DNA from: Entoloma clypeatum
Lineage: Eukaryota > Basidiomycota > Agaricomycetes > Agaricales > Entolomataceae
DNA length: 64,000 bases
NCBI GenBank assembly: GCA_963565915.1
Contig: OY751488.1
Location: 2,914,001 to 2,978,000 of the forward strand
Reading direction: 5' to 3'
Part shown: positions 11,167 through 22,662 of the stretch, piece after piece
Position numbering within the stretch: position 1 is the stretch's first letter
Layout of the letters: each line of letters starts with the position of its first letter
Made by a program: the position numbers and the translations under genes
The notes under the pieces: model-generated
What the model was told of the DNA's origin: nothing
Database searches by the model: none
Seen by the model: only the letters and a program-made list of their open reading frames with translations

Positions 11167-12878
11167 CTAGAACAAGAACTTGACGTTTTTGTAAAAGTCA
11201 AGCATAGGGTTCTCCCCGTTGATGAGGCGTGTTCTACCTTGATCTGCGTAGGTCTGCATGAACTCCGAGTGCGTGAAAACACTTGACTTGCGCTCTCCGA
11301 CGGGAAGGCCACTGGCAGAAGTGACGCCATCAAGCGGGCGCCTGCGGTCTTTCTGGCTCTGGGAGAAGAAAAAGTCTTGACCCAGAGAAATGGAAGTGGA
11401 GCTATTAGCCAAAGGTGTCGATCTGATAGGCGGCGGAGAGCTCGAGGGGTCGGAAATGCGAGAAATGGTGAGCTCGTAGATGTCCCGTAGACACTCGAAG
11501 TTGGTGGGGAAGAATATATCAAAGTAACCCTGTCGCACAAGGAGTGTAGTACAGGGTACCGTGGTGTTTCGCAATCTCGTTTGAACGACCGGGGCGTTCA
11601 CGCCAGGTATTGTATCAGGCAGAGACGAGAAGTCAGATAACAAGAGTCGATGTCGAGGAAAGTAATATCGAAGGGTTCTCAGAAGGCTAAGCAGCCGTGT
11701 TGGAATATATTCCTCTACGGATAGGTTGGGAGCGAAAGGCAGCGACAGATATATTTTCCGTAACGTATGTGACCTTCGCAGCAGTTTATTAATCGGAAGG
11801 GAGTGGTTCAGTCGGTGACGCAGCTCCAGATACTCGGCAATTAGGGGGTCGGTAACAGGACCGTATAACATGTCGAAATCGCCTTCCGAATCGATAGTAA
11901 CGACGCCTTGATAAGGCTCCAACGTCCGTAAATCGTAACGGATGACATCGTGAGGAAAGTTATCCTGCAGGTTGGGTGAGTAGATTGCTTCAAATTTGTG
12001 GTTGCACTCCAAGATATACTTACAACAACCTCCATGGCAACGAAAAAGCAAGGAGCTGGTTCCTTAATCCTCCACTGGAAGATACTTTTGTGGGTGACTT
12101 TGACACAAGGATGGGCCTTGGACAGTTTCCGCCTCTGCAGTTGTACTAGACTGCCGCTGATCTCGATTATATTGTAACGAGTGCGTTCATAGACGTCTGG
12201 ATATTCCTCCTGGAGATAATCAAGAATATCCATAGCTAGCGTACCGTTTCCCGCCCCAATTTCATAGATGATGAAATCCTCGTAAGGGAAGTACTTGAGA
12301 AGGTATTCGGCAACGAGACACTGAGCGATCGCTCGTCCGTACCAAGGCTAACGGAAGAAAACATGAGAGCTCGAGGGGAAGGCAAAGGAAAAAAATACCT
12401 TGAAAAGCTCTGTTGGCGTATGCCATAGTTGTCTGCCAGGGCCGTCTTGGTTATCTGCCCCGTAAGCAGCATACCGCTTGCCCACTTCCTCCTGAAACTC
12501 CACGGAGTCCCTCAATTTGTCGAACTTGATAGTGCTGTCTTGTGTGTCGAATATGGTCGCTTGCTTGGGGAAGTATCCATAGTTTGGATTGTACAAGGAA
12601 TCCTCGATGAAGTCGCGTGCCAGCATTTTGACTTTTCGGGGTGGCTCGGTCGCACTTTCTAGCATATTAGCGTCGACATATTTGTATTCGTGATGTTTTA
12701 CATCTGACATGGAGTCAAAGGAAGAAAAGTTGTAGTTCCATTTGTCACTGGCTTTGGGGGGATTTCTTCTGGAGGCACGAGGGCGATGATGCGTCGAAGA
12801 GAAGGGGCGGAAAGAGAATAACTGTATAGGACGCCTGGACAAAGCTCGAGAAGACGCGACAGCCAGAGTCACTACCAT
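11167..12878 (-). CDS. NDUFAF7: NDUFAF7/MidA-family protein arginine methyltransferase (mitochondrial complex I assembly)
   Basis: Four or so exons read leftward from ATG 12878. The N-terminus (MVVTLAVASSRALSRRPIQL) is rich in Arg and Ser with no acids, as expected for a mitochondrial presequence. The SAM pocket is FIIYEIGAGNGTLAMDILDY at about 12290-12220. The product ends KVKFLF. NDUFAF7 symmetrically dimethylates an arginine of the NDUFS2 complex I subunit; the MidA family (formerly DUF185) also exists in bacteria. The C-terminal 290 residues are less conserved and carry a Ser-rich segment, common in fungal members. Start codons of this gene and MMS19 are only about 80 bp apart on opposite strands. 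One intron lies near 12400-12340; another near 12040-11990 is less certain. Confidence 0.85.
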
Positions 12879-12959
12879 CTGCAGACCGCTCGACGCCAGA
12901 AAGCCCCTCTCCTGTCACGTGATGGCACATCACTTACCAAGGGTGAACTTCACCAACCA

Positions 12960-15900
12960 ATGATGGGCTCTATCGAAAGGCTTCTTGCGACATGGATGGC
13001 CACCGGCAGCGACCAGGAGATAGACGAAATCGTAACAGGCACGCAGCAGAACTATTCACTAGTTGTGAAAAGCAACTGAAGAACGGCACCAGAGATTTCC
13101 AATCATCAAATTACACTTCTAGATCTAGTGAAAGGGCTTGGGGAATATCTCACTTCTGAGGAAGACGAGTTGCGAACCAAGGGTACAGTTTGCGATTTTG
13201 AATGTTTCAATTCCTGATATACGTTGTCCACAGGTGTTCACTTTCTTTCGGCCGTGCTTAGTCGTACCCCTGTTGAAAAGCTGAATCGACAGTCTGGTAT
13301 GATTGCCTGCCACGCAGCTACTCTGTGACCGATTAATGGTTTTCCAGCTCGCGTTTTGACCACTTTTTACTGTGGAAAGTTGCAAGACTTCGAGACCAGG
13401 ATCCCAGCATTGAAAGGCCTACATACCTTGGCGCGTCTACCCACATGCTCTTCCACAGATACGGAAAGCATAATAAGGGCGTACGTTAAATCCCCACGCA
13501 ATCACGCTCATTCTCATCTTCTGTGGTAAAGTATATTTTCGCACGTCGCCATGAAGGCTCTCCTCGCGCCTGATCGCTTCCTCGTTTTCTCAATAATCGA
13601 CTCATTGATGTCGCGACATCGAGACGGTTTGTTTCGATTTTCCGTCTCTGATCTCACTCTCACTGTTTTCCAGTATTAAAGAGGATGGGGAATGATTTTA
13701 TCACAAGATATATCTCTTTGGCCGACGGGGAGAAAGATCCTCGCAATCTGCTCATTGCTTTTGCCATTGCCCGCGTGATCCTGATAGAGTTTGAGACATC
13801 CGACCACGTCGAAGTGCGAGTCCTTTGCCCTTTTCAGGATTTCGATTGATGCAACCACCCAGTCCTTATTCAATATTACATATTGCTATTTCCCCATCAC
13901 CTTTCGACAAACACCAAACGACCCTTATGGAATCACGCCAGACGATCTCCGGCTTGCTTTGAGGTAGGGAGAAGTCTGTGCTGCCAAATCAAGCCACATC
14001 TGATGTGATTCCCGCAGATCATGTCTAAACGCTTTACCATCATTTGGCCCGTTGGCCCTTCCCGTATTTTTGGATAAGCTGATGGCGGCCTCGCCGCTAA
14101 CGAAGGTATGTTATCCGCGCTCTCGTGAATGTAAGAAACAACCTTTTTTTCCAGCGAGATACTCTAGAAACGATGGCAGCATGCTTCCCTGTCTATGGGT
14201 CAGAGTTGTCCCGTGCCAATGGTCAAAAACTATGGAACTCTCTTAAACTAGAGGTGCGAGTCGTTTCAAATCTCCAATTCTCTTTAGAGATTTTGAACAA
14301 GCCCATCGCCTAGATTTTCCAACCTATTGACCCAGAGACAGAGGCAGAAGCACTGAAAACCACACAAGTCCTTGTGGAAACAATATATGCACATGAGGAA
14401 AGGGCTTTGGAATCCAATGACGACATCCAAGGCCTCGCGAGAGATATCTGTGAGGAATGTATTCAGATCCTTCGCGAGCCCGAGAAAAGCCAGGCCAGAC
14501 CTGCAATCAAAGTCCTTTGTGCTTTTATGGCTACCACCTGTTCGTCAGGCCAAACCTTTATGATGCGGCATGCTTATTTATGAACGAATTTTTCAGCCTC
14601 GCTCTCTCGGTATACTCTCTCTCAGAGCGTGCCTCATCTTATAAAACTCTTCATGAGCGCAGGTGAGGTATCAAACCGTCCGCCAACACTTATTTTACTG
14701 GCCGATCTCGTCAATGCAGCATGTCAATCCGTGAATCAGTATACAAAATACGAAGATGTTCCTCTGCTGCCTTATAAAGATGAGATTCTTGGTGTTGTTA
14801 GCGTCGGATTGAAGTCGAACGCGTCCCGCCTTCCTGCCCTCTCATTAATCGGGGGCCTTGTCACCACAAAGAATCTTTTTACGGATGAAGAAATCAGGTT
14901 CATTGTCCATCTCGTCAATGAAACCTTCAAGTCAGAAGAGATGGATCATGATGATTTGTGGTAATCTTTCAAGTTGCCAGGATTTGAAGATCGTTAGTCA
15001 CATTAACGATCCCTCAGTGATTCTGCAATCCTCAGCGTCCTAGCAACGATATCCACAACTACACCTCGACACGTCCAAGAACAAACATTGCCTCTGCTCT
15101 TCAGTTCTCTCCCGGAGAGTGTACCCCATAGGAGCGCCGTGAGCGAGCGTGCCAGGTATTGGCGCACCCTTTTGGCCTTGAGCACGCTGTGTGTACAGCC
15201 CGAGTTGTTCGAGAGCCTTGTTATACGCCTTACGACGAAGCTGGACCTTATTTGCATGTCTGTGGCAGCAAAAGAAGATCAGGAGCCAGACGCTGCATAT
15301 GCGCATTCCCTATTGAAAACGCTAGCAGATACATTGCTGAAAAAGGTTGATGCAGCCCATCCTGATGTGGCAAAATATATCGATCACCTCGTTCCTCGTA
15401 TCTTCAACCTTTTCATCTATTCGGCTCTTCAACCTGGACAGGATTGGTTCGCCACCAACCCCCGTCTGGTCAGTGTCGGTGCGGATATCATCACACTGGT
15501 TACCCAGTGCCTTTCCGTACAGTAAGTCATCGAAGACATTTTTTTTAGTTTTCACATCCTGACGTCTACAACAGGCGGCAGGAGGTCTTTCTTCAAACAC
15601 TTTTTGAGCTTCTTTCTTCCGGATATCTACAAGGGATTATGGAAGGCTTCCATAACATACCTCCTGGTGCCCAACTTGATATCTTTGGTGTAATGTCTAT
15701 CCTCATTCTTTGTTGCGCTCGCTATAACGACTGTCCTTCTATAGGACCCATCAACTACTGCGCAAAAGAACTTGTTGGTTCTTTTCGCTGCAGGGGTCGT
15801 CACCAGTCATAACAAGGTTCTCTTACCACCGACGGTTGCAAGAGGAAAGTTGATTCCCTGCGTTAGGTTCGGCCAGCCGTCGCATCTTTAAACGAATTCT

Positions 15901-17241
15901 TGGACCGAGTTCTGACATGGAGCTTGGTTCGTGCGGATAACGACCTGCAACGTGAATCTGCCTGGCATTTGATCTCATCCATTATCAATAAACGTACCGA
16001 GGGTTAGTAACTGGAGCTTGGTCTCTAGCGAGAGAGTGACTGATGCCGCACATGTCAGATAGATGTCGCGACATTCTTGGATGTCATGATCAATGATTTC
16101 TGGCTTCACAAAATTGCCAATGCGGATGTAGTTGCGGGGCGGCGGCGTCAAGGTCTTCTAGCATGGGCATGGGTGGGTATTTTTTCCTTCTCATACTTCA
16201 TCTCTTCCATGTTTTGCAGATATCCAAGGCTCTTCTCATCCGTAACCACCCACTATCCTCCCGGTATACTGATCTCCTCTTTGAAGTCTTCAGCGACTGG
16301 AACATCGGCTGGGATGCTGCGAAAGCCGTTGGGGCAGTTGCAAGTATCGACGCTGTCCTGACGAAAAAACATCATTCAGTGATCAAAGTAAGGTTCTACT
16401 GTAAAACCTATACTCTCTTTATCCATCTACCACTGGCGTCAGATTTTATATGCACAAAAGTTCGTCAACAGGATTCTCCCCCGTATTGTTGCGGGTATCA
16501 AGGACGTAAAAAGTAAGAGACACATACATTCGTGGAATGAAGGCGATAATAACCCAAGAGCAATAGAGCAGCCAGTAGAGCAGACGGCATATGTTGTCGC
16601 ACTGACTTCGCTCATCAAAGCTATCCCGAAAGCCGTCTGCGCACATGAACTGCCGTCAGTGAGTTGGCGAAATTATGCAGACTGTAGCTGGATTGAGCAG
16701 ATCTTGGATATTAGCTTATCACCCTTTTATTGCGTGGGCTGGAGCTTCAGGATCCAAGTCTTCGAGCTGATGTCATTGATACATTTCTTGCGGCTGGAGA
16801 AGGCGATGCCGCTGAACAAAGCTTTGTTTCTGAGCATGCGTCCACGCTCGTCACTTTCATGCTGAAGAATTGCATGCCGTCGGAAATGCCTGCACCCGTA
16901 TGTGTTGACGCCATCTTGATCAGCCAGCAGCTAACTATCGGCAGCGGGTGAGAATCGCAGCTCTGAAGTACTTGGGTATTTTGCCGACAATAGTGCGCTA
17001 CGATGTGTTGCACCCGTCGAAGCCTGTTGTTATCCGCGAACTGGCTAAGGCCCTCGACGACCCGAAGAAATCTGTCCGAAAGGAGGCGGTGGACACAAGG
17101 TCTGTTGATTCGCTGATGGCTCTGCTAAACGCACTGACCTTGAATCCATTGTCCTTTAGAACAATCTGGTATGGACGACTTGACTATATTGGTATAGTAG
17201 CGATTCTAATCCGGTTTTGTAGGTTCAAATACAGTGGATGA
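12960..17241 (+). CDS. MMS19: MMS19-like HEAT-repeat protein, cytosolic Fe-S cluster targeting complex
   Basis: A long, intron-rich gene coding for a HEAT-repeat protein of about 1,000 residues. The MMS19 N-terminal domain is recognised from LVKGLGEYLTSEEDELRTKG and FLSAVLSRTPVEKL (about 13125-13290) onward. The C-terminal signature ALDDPKKSVRKEAVDTR is followed by a split last segment (TIWFKYSG) with the stop at 17239-17241. MMS19, with CIA1 and CIA2, delivers iron-sulphur clusters to nuclear enzymes such as XPD, DNA polymerases and primase, so loss affects repair and telomeres. I count at least fifteen short introns. The start (ATG 12960, or 12963) is supported by MGSIERLLATWM, but the first splice into the 13125 exon could not be resolved with confidence. 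The last coding intron pair isolates an 11-nt exon near 17159-17169. Confidence 0.87.
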
Positions 17242-17397
17242 GATTCCGACGTGGTGAGAAGTATTACAGGAAACTTTCCGTCTAATGTGGTGGGGACATG
17301 TGACAGAATGGATGCGGCGGCGTACAGATAGTAGGATAATGAAAGGCAATAGGTTAGTTGGAGGGTAGTGTGGATCAAAAGAATGAATAAAAGCGTA

Positions 17398-18771
17398 TTA
17401 TGATACCATTATGGCTTGTGTCTTCACCACAGCGTCCGCCAACGCGATTTCGAAAGCGCGGAGATGTTCCTGGACAATGATTCTTCCATCCACCCTTGTT
17501 GCTGAGTGAGTTTTAGTTGGGGTCATATTGCCTTCATCATCGCCGCTGTCCAGTATCCCGGCTTCCCAACTGTCAATCCTTACTCGGCTTCTCTCCGCGC
17601 TGTCCCAATCCGTGCGCCAATCGCCCAATTTATTTTTGAGGGCGCGGATCTTACGCCCTGCTTCTGTTGTAGCAGCACCATTGACCTGTGCTTGCTCGGA
17701 TAACGTCGTTAGGGACGTGACGAGAGATGCGGTGAACGAGCGCAGATGTGCTAACTGGGGGATCGCCTGGGCGGGTGTGGGGTGCCCATTGACAGGAGGC
17801 GGAGGAGGGAAGGAATCTTTAACAGGAGAGACAAGAAAAGACACACATTCTTCTTCATCGTCATCGTGCAAACGGTCGGGGTCGGTCTCCCAATCGTGTG
17901 TGGCAGCAGGAGGCTGCCGCGGTGACAGTGGCTCTTCCTCCACAGCATCCAATGTGCGCCCTGATTCCAGCCGATTTGGGTGCAGGACGGCATCGTCCGA
18001 TAGACCCTCTATATGCTGCAGTTCGTCCAAATGGCTCAGGACATCATTACCGCCAATCTCGCCGGCAATCCTTCTGAGTTCCCGTTCATACCCGAGAAGT
18101 TCGCGAACCTGCCCTTCACGATCGCGAACTGTTTCGTCGATGCGGCGAATAACGTCTGAGGCGAGGCGTTCCAATGCGAGGGGTTGAGCACGAGAAGAGC
18201 CGGATTCGAGGGTACGAAGATGAGCAAGGAAGATATCAGTGGATTTCAGGTCCTGAGCAAGAACTTCCAACGCATCTTGTTGGGCTGGTTTGGCGTTCGT
18301 TTGGCCTTTTGAAGAAAAGGGAATGCCAGATGAGTCGAGTTCCGGTGAACTATCGTCGAGCTCTGGAGGAGATACGGCATTGTGAAAGGGAGATGTGGAG
18401 GCCAGCTCGTCTGGGAAGGAAGGGGTATCTGGGTCGTCTGGGGCAAAGTGGGCGCCACCGACGTGATGAAGCTGCTCGTCGATGCCCTCCGCGCCTTCAT
18501 CGTATTCGATGCCGAATTCCTCGGCTAGAAGTTTCGAGCCAGCGCTGGGTTCAGGCATGAGAGCCACTGCAAGCTCGTGGGCGAGAGAATGACGACCGTT
18601 GGCGGCGTCATCGTCAACTCCGGAGTTGATGGCCAAGGGGGGTGGGCGGAGGGAGGCGGTGGATCTGCGGGGATTGAGGTTGGCTGTCCTGGAAGGAGAT
18701 TTGCGGGGTGCGGAGAGGAGATGAGAGTTGGAGGAGAGGGCCCCGTCGTCATCCTGGATTTCATACGGCAT
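17398..18771 (-). CDS. Uncharacterised acidic, coiled-coil-forming protein
   Basis: A single open frame with no intron from ATG 18771 to the TAA at 17398, about 457 residues beginning [14 protein letters not shown]. An in-frame ATG at 18828 would add 19 residues, but it sits 4 bp from the opposing PRP40 start codon, so 18771 is preferred. The first 200 residues are Ser/Pro/Asp rich and probably disordered. The segment [20 protein letters not shown] through [17 protein letters not shown] and [11 protein letters not shown] has heptad spacing and high charge, consistent with coiled coil. A second Ser/Pro/Asp-rich linker includes a run of prolines ([11 protein letters not shown]). The C-terminal 100 residues are again helical ([32 protein letters not shown]). 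I recognise no catalytic motif or named family; a cytoskeletal or scaffold role would be a guess. Confidence 0.75.
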   Translation of the reverse strand: MPYEIQDDDGALSSNSHLLSAPRKSPSRTANLNPRRSTASLRPPPLAINSGVDDDAANGRHSLAHELAVALMPEPSAGSKLLAEEFGIEYDEGAEGIDEQLHHVGGAHFAPDDPDTPSFPDELASTSPFHNAVSPPELDDSSPELDSSGIPFSSKGQTNAKPAQQDALEVLAQDLKSTDIFLAHLRTLESGSSRAQPLALERLASDVIRRIDETVRDREGQVRELLGYERELRRIAGEIGGNDVLSHLDELQHIEGLSDDAVLHPNRLESGRTLDAVEEEPLSPRQPPAATHDWETDPDRLHDDDEEECVSFLVSPVKDSFPPPPPVNGHPTPAQAIPQLAHLRSFTASLVTSLTTLSEQAQVNGAATTEAGRKIRALKNKLGDWRTDWDSAERSRVRIDSWEAGILDSGDDEGNMTPTKTHSATRVDGRIIVQEHLRAFEIALADAVVKTQAIMVS

Positions 18772-18831
18772 TGAGCAAGGTATCTTTTGTATTTGGCTCT
18801 GTTTACGCGACTCACCTTGTTCTGCCAACTC

Positions 18832-21800
18832 ATGTGGGTACGTGCCTCAAGATGATAATATCCGTCTGCTCCCCATCCTCACTCTTCCACAGACTGAACA
18901 TCGCAACCCAGAAGGAAGGACCTATTGGTTCAACACACACTCCCGCGAGAGTGTATGGGAAAAACCAGACGGTGCGCTCCCCTTCTCATCACCATTCATT
19001 CTTCTTTTCAACCCCCATCCACACAGATCTCAAGACTCCATTTGAGGTGCCCCTCCAAGTCGCTCACACTCCGTCTCTTGTCTGATTCTCTTCCATTAGC
19101 GTGCTTTGAATCAGACAAAATGGAAAGAATATCTCTCGGGTGGGAGGAAGTACTATTACAATGTCAGTCTTGTCTTCTTTCAATCCGGCTCATGGTCCTC
19201 ATCTCTTCCCGAAAGACCGAAACAAAAGAGTCCAAGTGGGACATGCCCGACGAACTTCTGCTCGTCCTCGAGAAAGTTGAACAGGAGAGCAAGCCAGCGC
19301 CACTGTCTGTTGCGTATGTCTCCACAACCCCTCATTATCCCTCGTCATCTCATTGGAAGTGCAGGCCTCCCCAAATTACCGCGCCTGGGTTCACCCCCGT
19401 TGGATCCCTCCAAGGTGCAATTGTCCCCATGGGCGGCGCTGACTCATCCTCATCCACTTCCGCTTCCCAGCCCAATGGTCAAAATGGCATCGACCTCTCC
19501 ACCGTACCTCATACAGGAGCACTCCCCTTTACGCCCACAAGCATTCTTCCTGCACGCCCCAATCTCCCAGACGATCCCGTCATCCCTCACAATGGATTTC
19601 CTACTTTTGAGGAGGGCGAGAAGGCGTTCATGCACCTTCTCAGGAAGGCCGGGGTCGATGCAAATTGGACTTGGGACCAGACCATGCGAGCTATCATTAC
19701 CGATCCACTCTACAAGGCATTGAACTCCTTGGCAGAGAAGAAAGCGACATGGGAAAAGGTGAGCGACCTCTTTTGAATGTCCTTCCTCCAAGAACGCCGA
19801 CGATGTTCTTTTGTCAGTTTACTGCGGCTCTTAAGGCTAAAGAGCATGAAGAGCGAGAAGCTAGATTGTCGAAGCTGCGTCCCGCTGTCCGCAATATGCT
19901 CAGGGGCAACCCGAACGTTTTTCACTATACCACCTTCCCCACCGCAGACAAGCTTTTTTCCCAACACCCCATTTGGCAACAAGCTAAAATTGAGGCAGAG
20001 CGCCGTTTGATATTCGATGAATATGTCGCCGAGTTGAAGCAGCGCGATGTGGTGCGTGGCGGTATAACCTCTTCGTTTGCCCAAAAATATGACGTGCTGT
20101 CTAGCAAGAAACACGTGCGGCCCGTGCTCGAAGCGTCTCGAAGGTTGTAGCTCTTTTTAAACAGCTGAACGTCGACGTAGTCACAAGATGGAGAACAGCT
20201 CACAGCCTTGTGGTCGAGTCGCAAGAGTGGAAAGATGATTCTGAACTGCAGAAGCTCCCCACTCTGGATATTCTGCTTGCGTTCGAAGACTATAGTCGCG
20301 TCCGAGAACGTGAGTATGAGGATCAAATGCGAAAAGCCCAAGTAGAGAAGACCAGAAAAGAACGCAAGGCCCGCGAAGCTTTCAAAGTAGGTGATCGCAA
20401 GAGACAGCATCCCGCTCACCAGTTACTTATTCCTTGTCTGCAGGAGTTGCTTCAAACGCTTGCTGACTCTGGGAAAATCAAAGCACGAACGAAGTGGAAG
20501 GAGATTTACCCTCTGTTTCGTGATGATGAGCGTTATCTCAGTATGCTCGGCAACCCAGGATCCAACCCTCTCGAATTATTTTGGGACGCCGTCGACATTC
20601 TCGACCAGGCACTGGATCAGAAACTCGCCGTTGTCGAGCAGACCATCGTCCGCTATAACGCGGAAAAGGACGGCAAGGACAATGTCGTCGAAGCGCAGGA
20701 CGAAGCGCCAGGTGTGCACAAGGAGGCCAGGTTTTCTGTCACTCCAGAGACCACTGAAAAGGAGTTTTTGTCCGTTGTCAAAGGTCATGCGGATGATGCT
20801 ACGAAAGCTCTATCAGAGGAAGACCTCCATGTTATTTACAAGACAGTGAGTGATTCGCAGTGTTTGACTTCTCAGTCTGAACACTTGGCAGCTCCATGAT
20901 ACAGCATCGAAGAAGCAGGCAGACGAGAAGCGCAGATCCGAAAGAAGGCAACGTCACCTTCAGGACGATCTACGCTATGCTTTAAAGAAATTACCAGAAT
21001 CTTTGGACATTACACTGCCTTATGATGAAGTAAGCATTTCCTTTCAAAAATCCTGCGACGGGGGCTCACCTGCAACTTTTTCTCAGGTTGTACCTTTGAT
21101 AGAACATCTTGCTGAGTTCAAGGCCGTCGAGGACGAGGAAGGTCGACGTGCTGCCTTCACTAAATTTGTCAAGAGGCAAAAGGTATTTGTCTCCTTGTTC
21201 TTCGTGACGCCTTTATCAAACTCACATGATCGGTGCTAGGAACGATTGCGAGAGGCAGCCTCAGAGGATGGTGGGTCTACAACCAGCAGGAAGAGGAAGG
21301 ACGCCCCGCGTGACCATCGCGAGGTCGACCGTGACCGCGAACGAGAGCGTGAAAGAGAGCGCGATCGCGAAAAAGAGAGAGAGAAGGAGAGGGGGGAACG
21401 GGAACGGGAACGGGAACGGGACCGAGAACGAGAACGAGACCGTGGTGAGAAGGACCGCGATCTGCATCACCGAGACCGTGACCGAAAGGAATACGAGAGA
21501 GAGAGTCGAAGCTCAAGACATCATCGTTACGATGACTATGACGATCATGGGCGACGCTCGTCGATGCGAGAAAAGGACTATGAGAGGGAGAAGGACAGAG
21601 ACGGATATCGGACATCTAAACACGGGCACTATCGGGAAGACCGAGATGATAGGAGGAAAGAAAAGGATGACAAAAAGTACGTGGGCAGGGATTGGGACGA
21701 TGTACCTCCATCTCGTCGGGATGGAAGAGAGAGAAGTACCTCGGTGTATCGAGATGAGTCACGCGAGAAACGGGATGCTTATGAGGATCGGATTCAGGAT

Positions 21801-21964
21801 GACAGGGCTGAGAAGGTAATGCACAATTCATCTCCCGGCGATTCAATCTCCAATCCCCCCGTTTTCAGCGAGCGCGGTACGACCGTGGAGATGGGCCAGA
21901 CCATGCTATGGAGGTTGGAGTGAAAGCTGGAAGGGCAGAAACGCCGGAAGAAGGGGAGATTTGA
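18832..21964 (+). CDS. PRP40: Pre-mRNA processing factor PRP40 (WW and FF domains, U1 snRNP)
   Basis: Exon 1 is six coding bases (ATG TGG, 18832-18837) followed by a gtacgt donor. Splicing gives [20 protein letters not shown], the first WW domain, then a second WW domain ([20 protein letters not shown] and [10 protein letters not shown]). A Pro/Ser linker leads to the first FF domain ([20 protein letters not shown], 19610 on), then further FF domains ([52 protein letters not shown]). The C-terminus is a long Arg/Glu/Asp-rich tail (21300-21810) ending ETPEEGEI. Prp40 bridges the 5' splice site and branch-point complexes and binds the RNA polymerase II tail. The charged tail, built on a GGGAAC-like hexamer array, is longer than in yeast Prp40. 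It converges on MRPL49, stops 50 bp apart. Confidence 0.93.
21330..21500 (+). repeat. Hexanucleotide microsatellite encoding an Arg-Glu/Arg-Asp run in PRP40
   Basis: Tandem six-base units of the form GGGAAC, CGAGAA and related GAxCGx variants run through this part of the PRP40 tail, most regular around 21395-21440. In frame they encode alternating Arg-Glu and Arg-Asp. Repeat units are a multiple of three, so length changes keep the frame. All alternative frames across the tract are also open for a distance, which creates large false ORFs on both strands. Confidence 0.8.
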
Positions 21965-22014
21965 ATGTTATTTTGCTCAATTCGTCTAACATAATTTATG
22001 TTCAATGTGGAAGA

Positions 22015-22509
22015 CTATGAATATGATAGTGGGATCTCAATGTCCCCAATGCGTAGACGGGTGTATGGCTGCTTGTGGGTTATTGTCTTCTGGTAACCCT
22101 TTCTCCTCTTTTTCTTGAATATAGATTCCATTTTACCCTTGGTATGTTCCACAACGGTGGCTTCAACTCTGACGCGTGATGGAGGGATGATGGGGTCACC
22201 GCGAAGAGTGTAGTCGCGGGATCCAAGCTCGTGTATGTTGTCAAGGGTCAAAACGTCGCCGACCTTGACGTCGCGCAAACGGGGTACGGTGAGTAGGTCG
22301 CGTGGGGTGAGGATATATCTTCTGCCGACGAAAGAGGCGACGACATATTGTGAAGGCTGAGAGCGAATGAGGTCGAGGGCCGAGGGAGTGGAATTCGGGA
22401 CAACGGTGTGCAGTGCTTTGCGTGCTAAAGGTGGAGGATGAGCACGGGCTTCAAAAGACGACCAGGGCTGGTACTGACCGCAGCGGGCAAGGCTCGTCAG
22501 CGTCGCCAT
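22015..22509 (-). CDS. MRPL49: Mitochondrial large ribosomal subunit protein bL21m
   Basis: An intronless 164-residue frame. The first 45 residues (starting MATLTSLARCGQYQPW) are basic and hydroxylated, consistent with a mitochondrial targeting sequence. The bL21 core follows: YVVASFVGRRYILTPRDLL, DVKVGDVLTLDNI, and the C-terminal RNA-binding part IFKKKRRKGYQKTITHKQPY and TRLRIGDIEI. That KRRKGYxxxxxHKQPYT motif is diagnostic for bL21. The protein is a component of the mitoribosome 54S/39S subunit. It diverges from ATP1 over a 153-bp gap and converges on PRP40. Confidence 0.93.
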   Translation of the reverse strand: MATLTSLARCGQYQPWSSFEARAHPPPLARKALHTVVPNSTPSALDLIRSQPSQYVVASFVGRRYILTPRDLLTVPRLRDVKVGDVLTLDNIHELGSRDYTLRGDPIIPPSRVRVEATVVEHTKGKMESIFKKKRRKGYQKTITHKQPYTRLRIGDIEIPLSYS

Positions 22510-22662
22510 CAGAGTGAGTGAGTGAGGTGTGCACTGTAGCCCTCCAACAGTTTCGGGCGGAGCCTGAATGTTCCGACTAGCGCCGAGTTGACGGAAAAAG
22601 TTTGTTCGACCACTTACTTATCACCACCACCACCTCCTCCTCCTCCTCCTCCTCCACCCCCC
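22510..22662. promoter_or_regulatory. Shared divergent promoter of MRPL49 and ATP1 with a pyrimidine-rich tract
   Basis: The 153 bp between the two start codons must hold both promoters. On the ATP1 side there is a run of CTC/CCT triplets from about 22626 to 22660, ending three bases before the ATG. Pyrimidine-rich stretches next to the start are common in highly expressed fungal genes. No clear TATA box was seen. Both products are mitochondrial, so co-regulation is plausible but not shown. Confidence 0.55.

Noticed and set aside
17528..18187. 219-residue plus-strand frame
   Set aside because: Antisense shadow of the intronless coiled-coil gene at 17398-18771; composition (Ser/Arg rich) follows from the opposite strand.
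21226..21819. 197-residue alternative frame in the PRP40 tail
   Set aside because: Arises from the hexamer repeat, which leaves other frames open. The Arg-Glu frame matches PRP40 and continues into the last exon.
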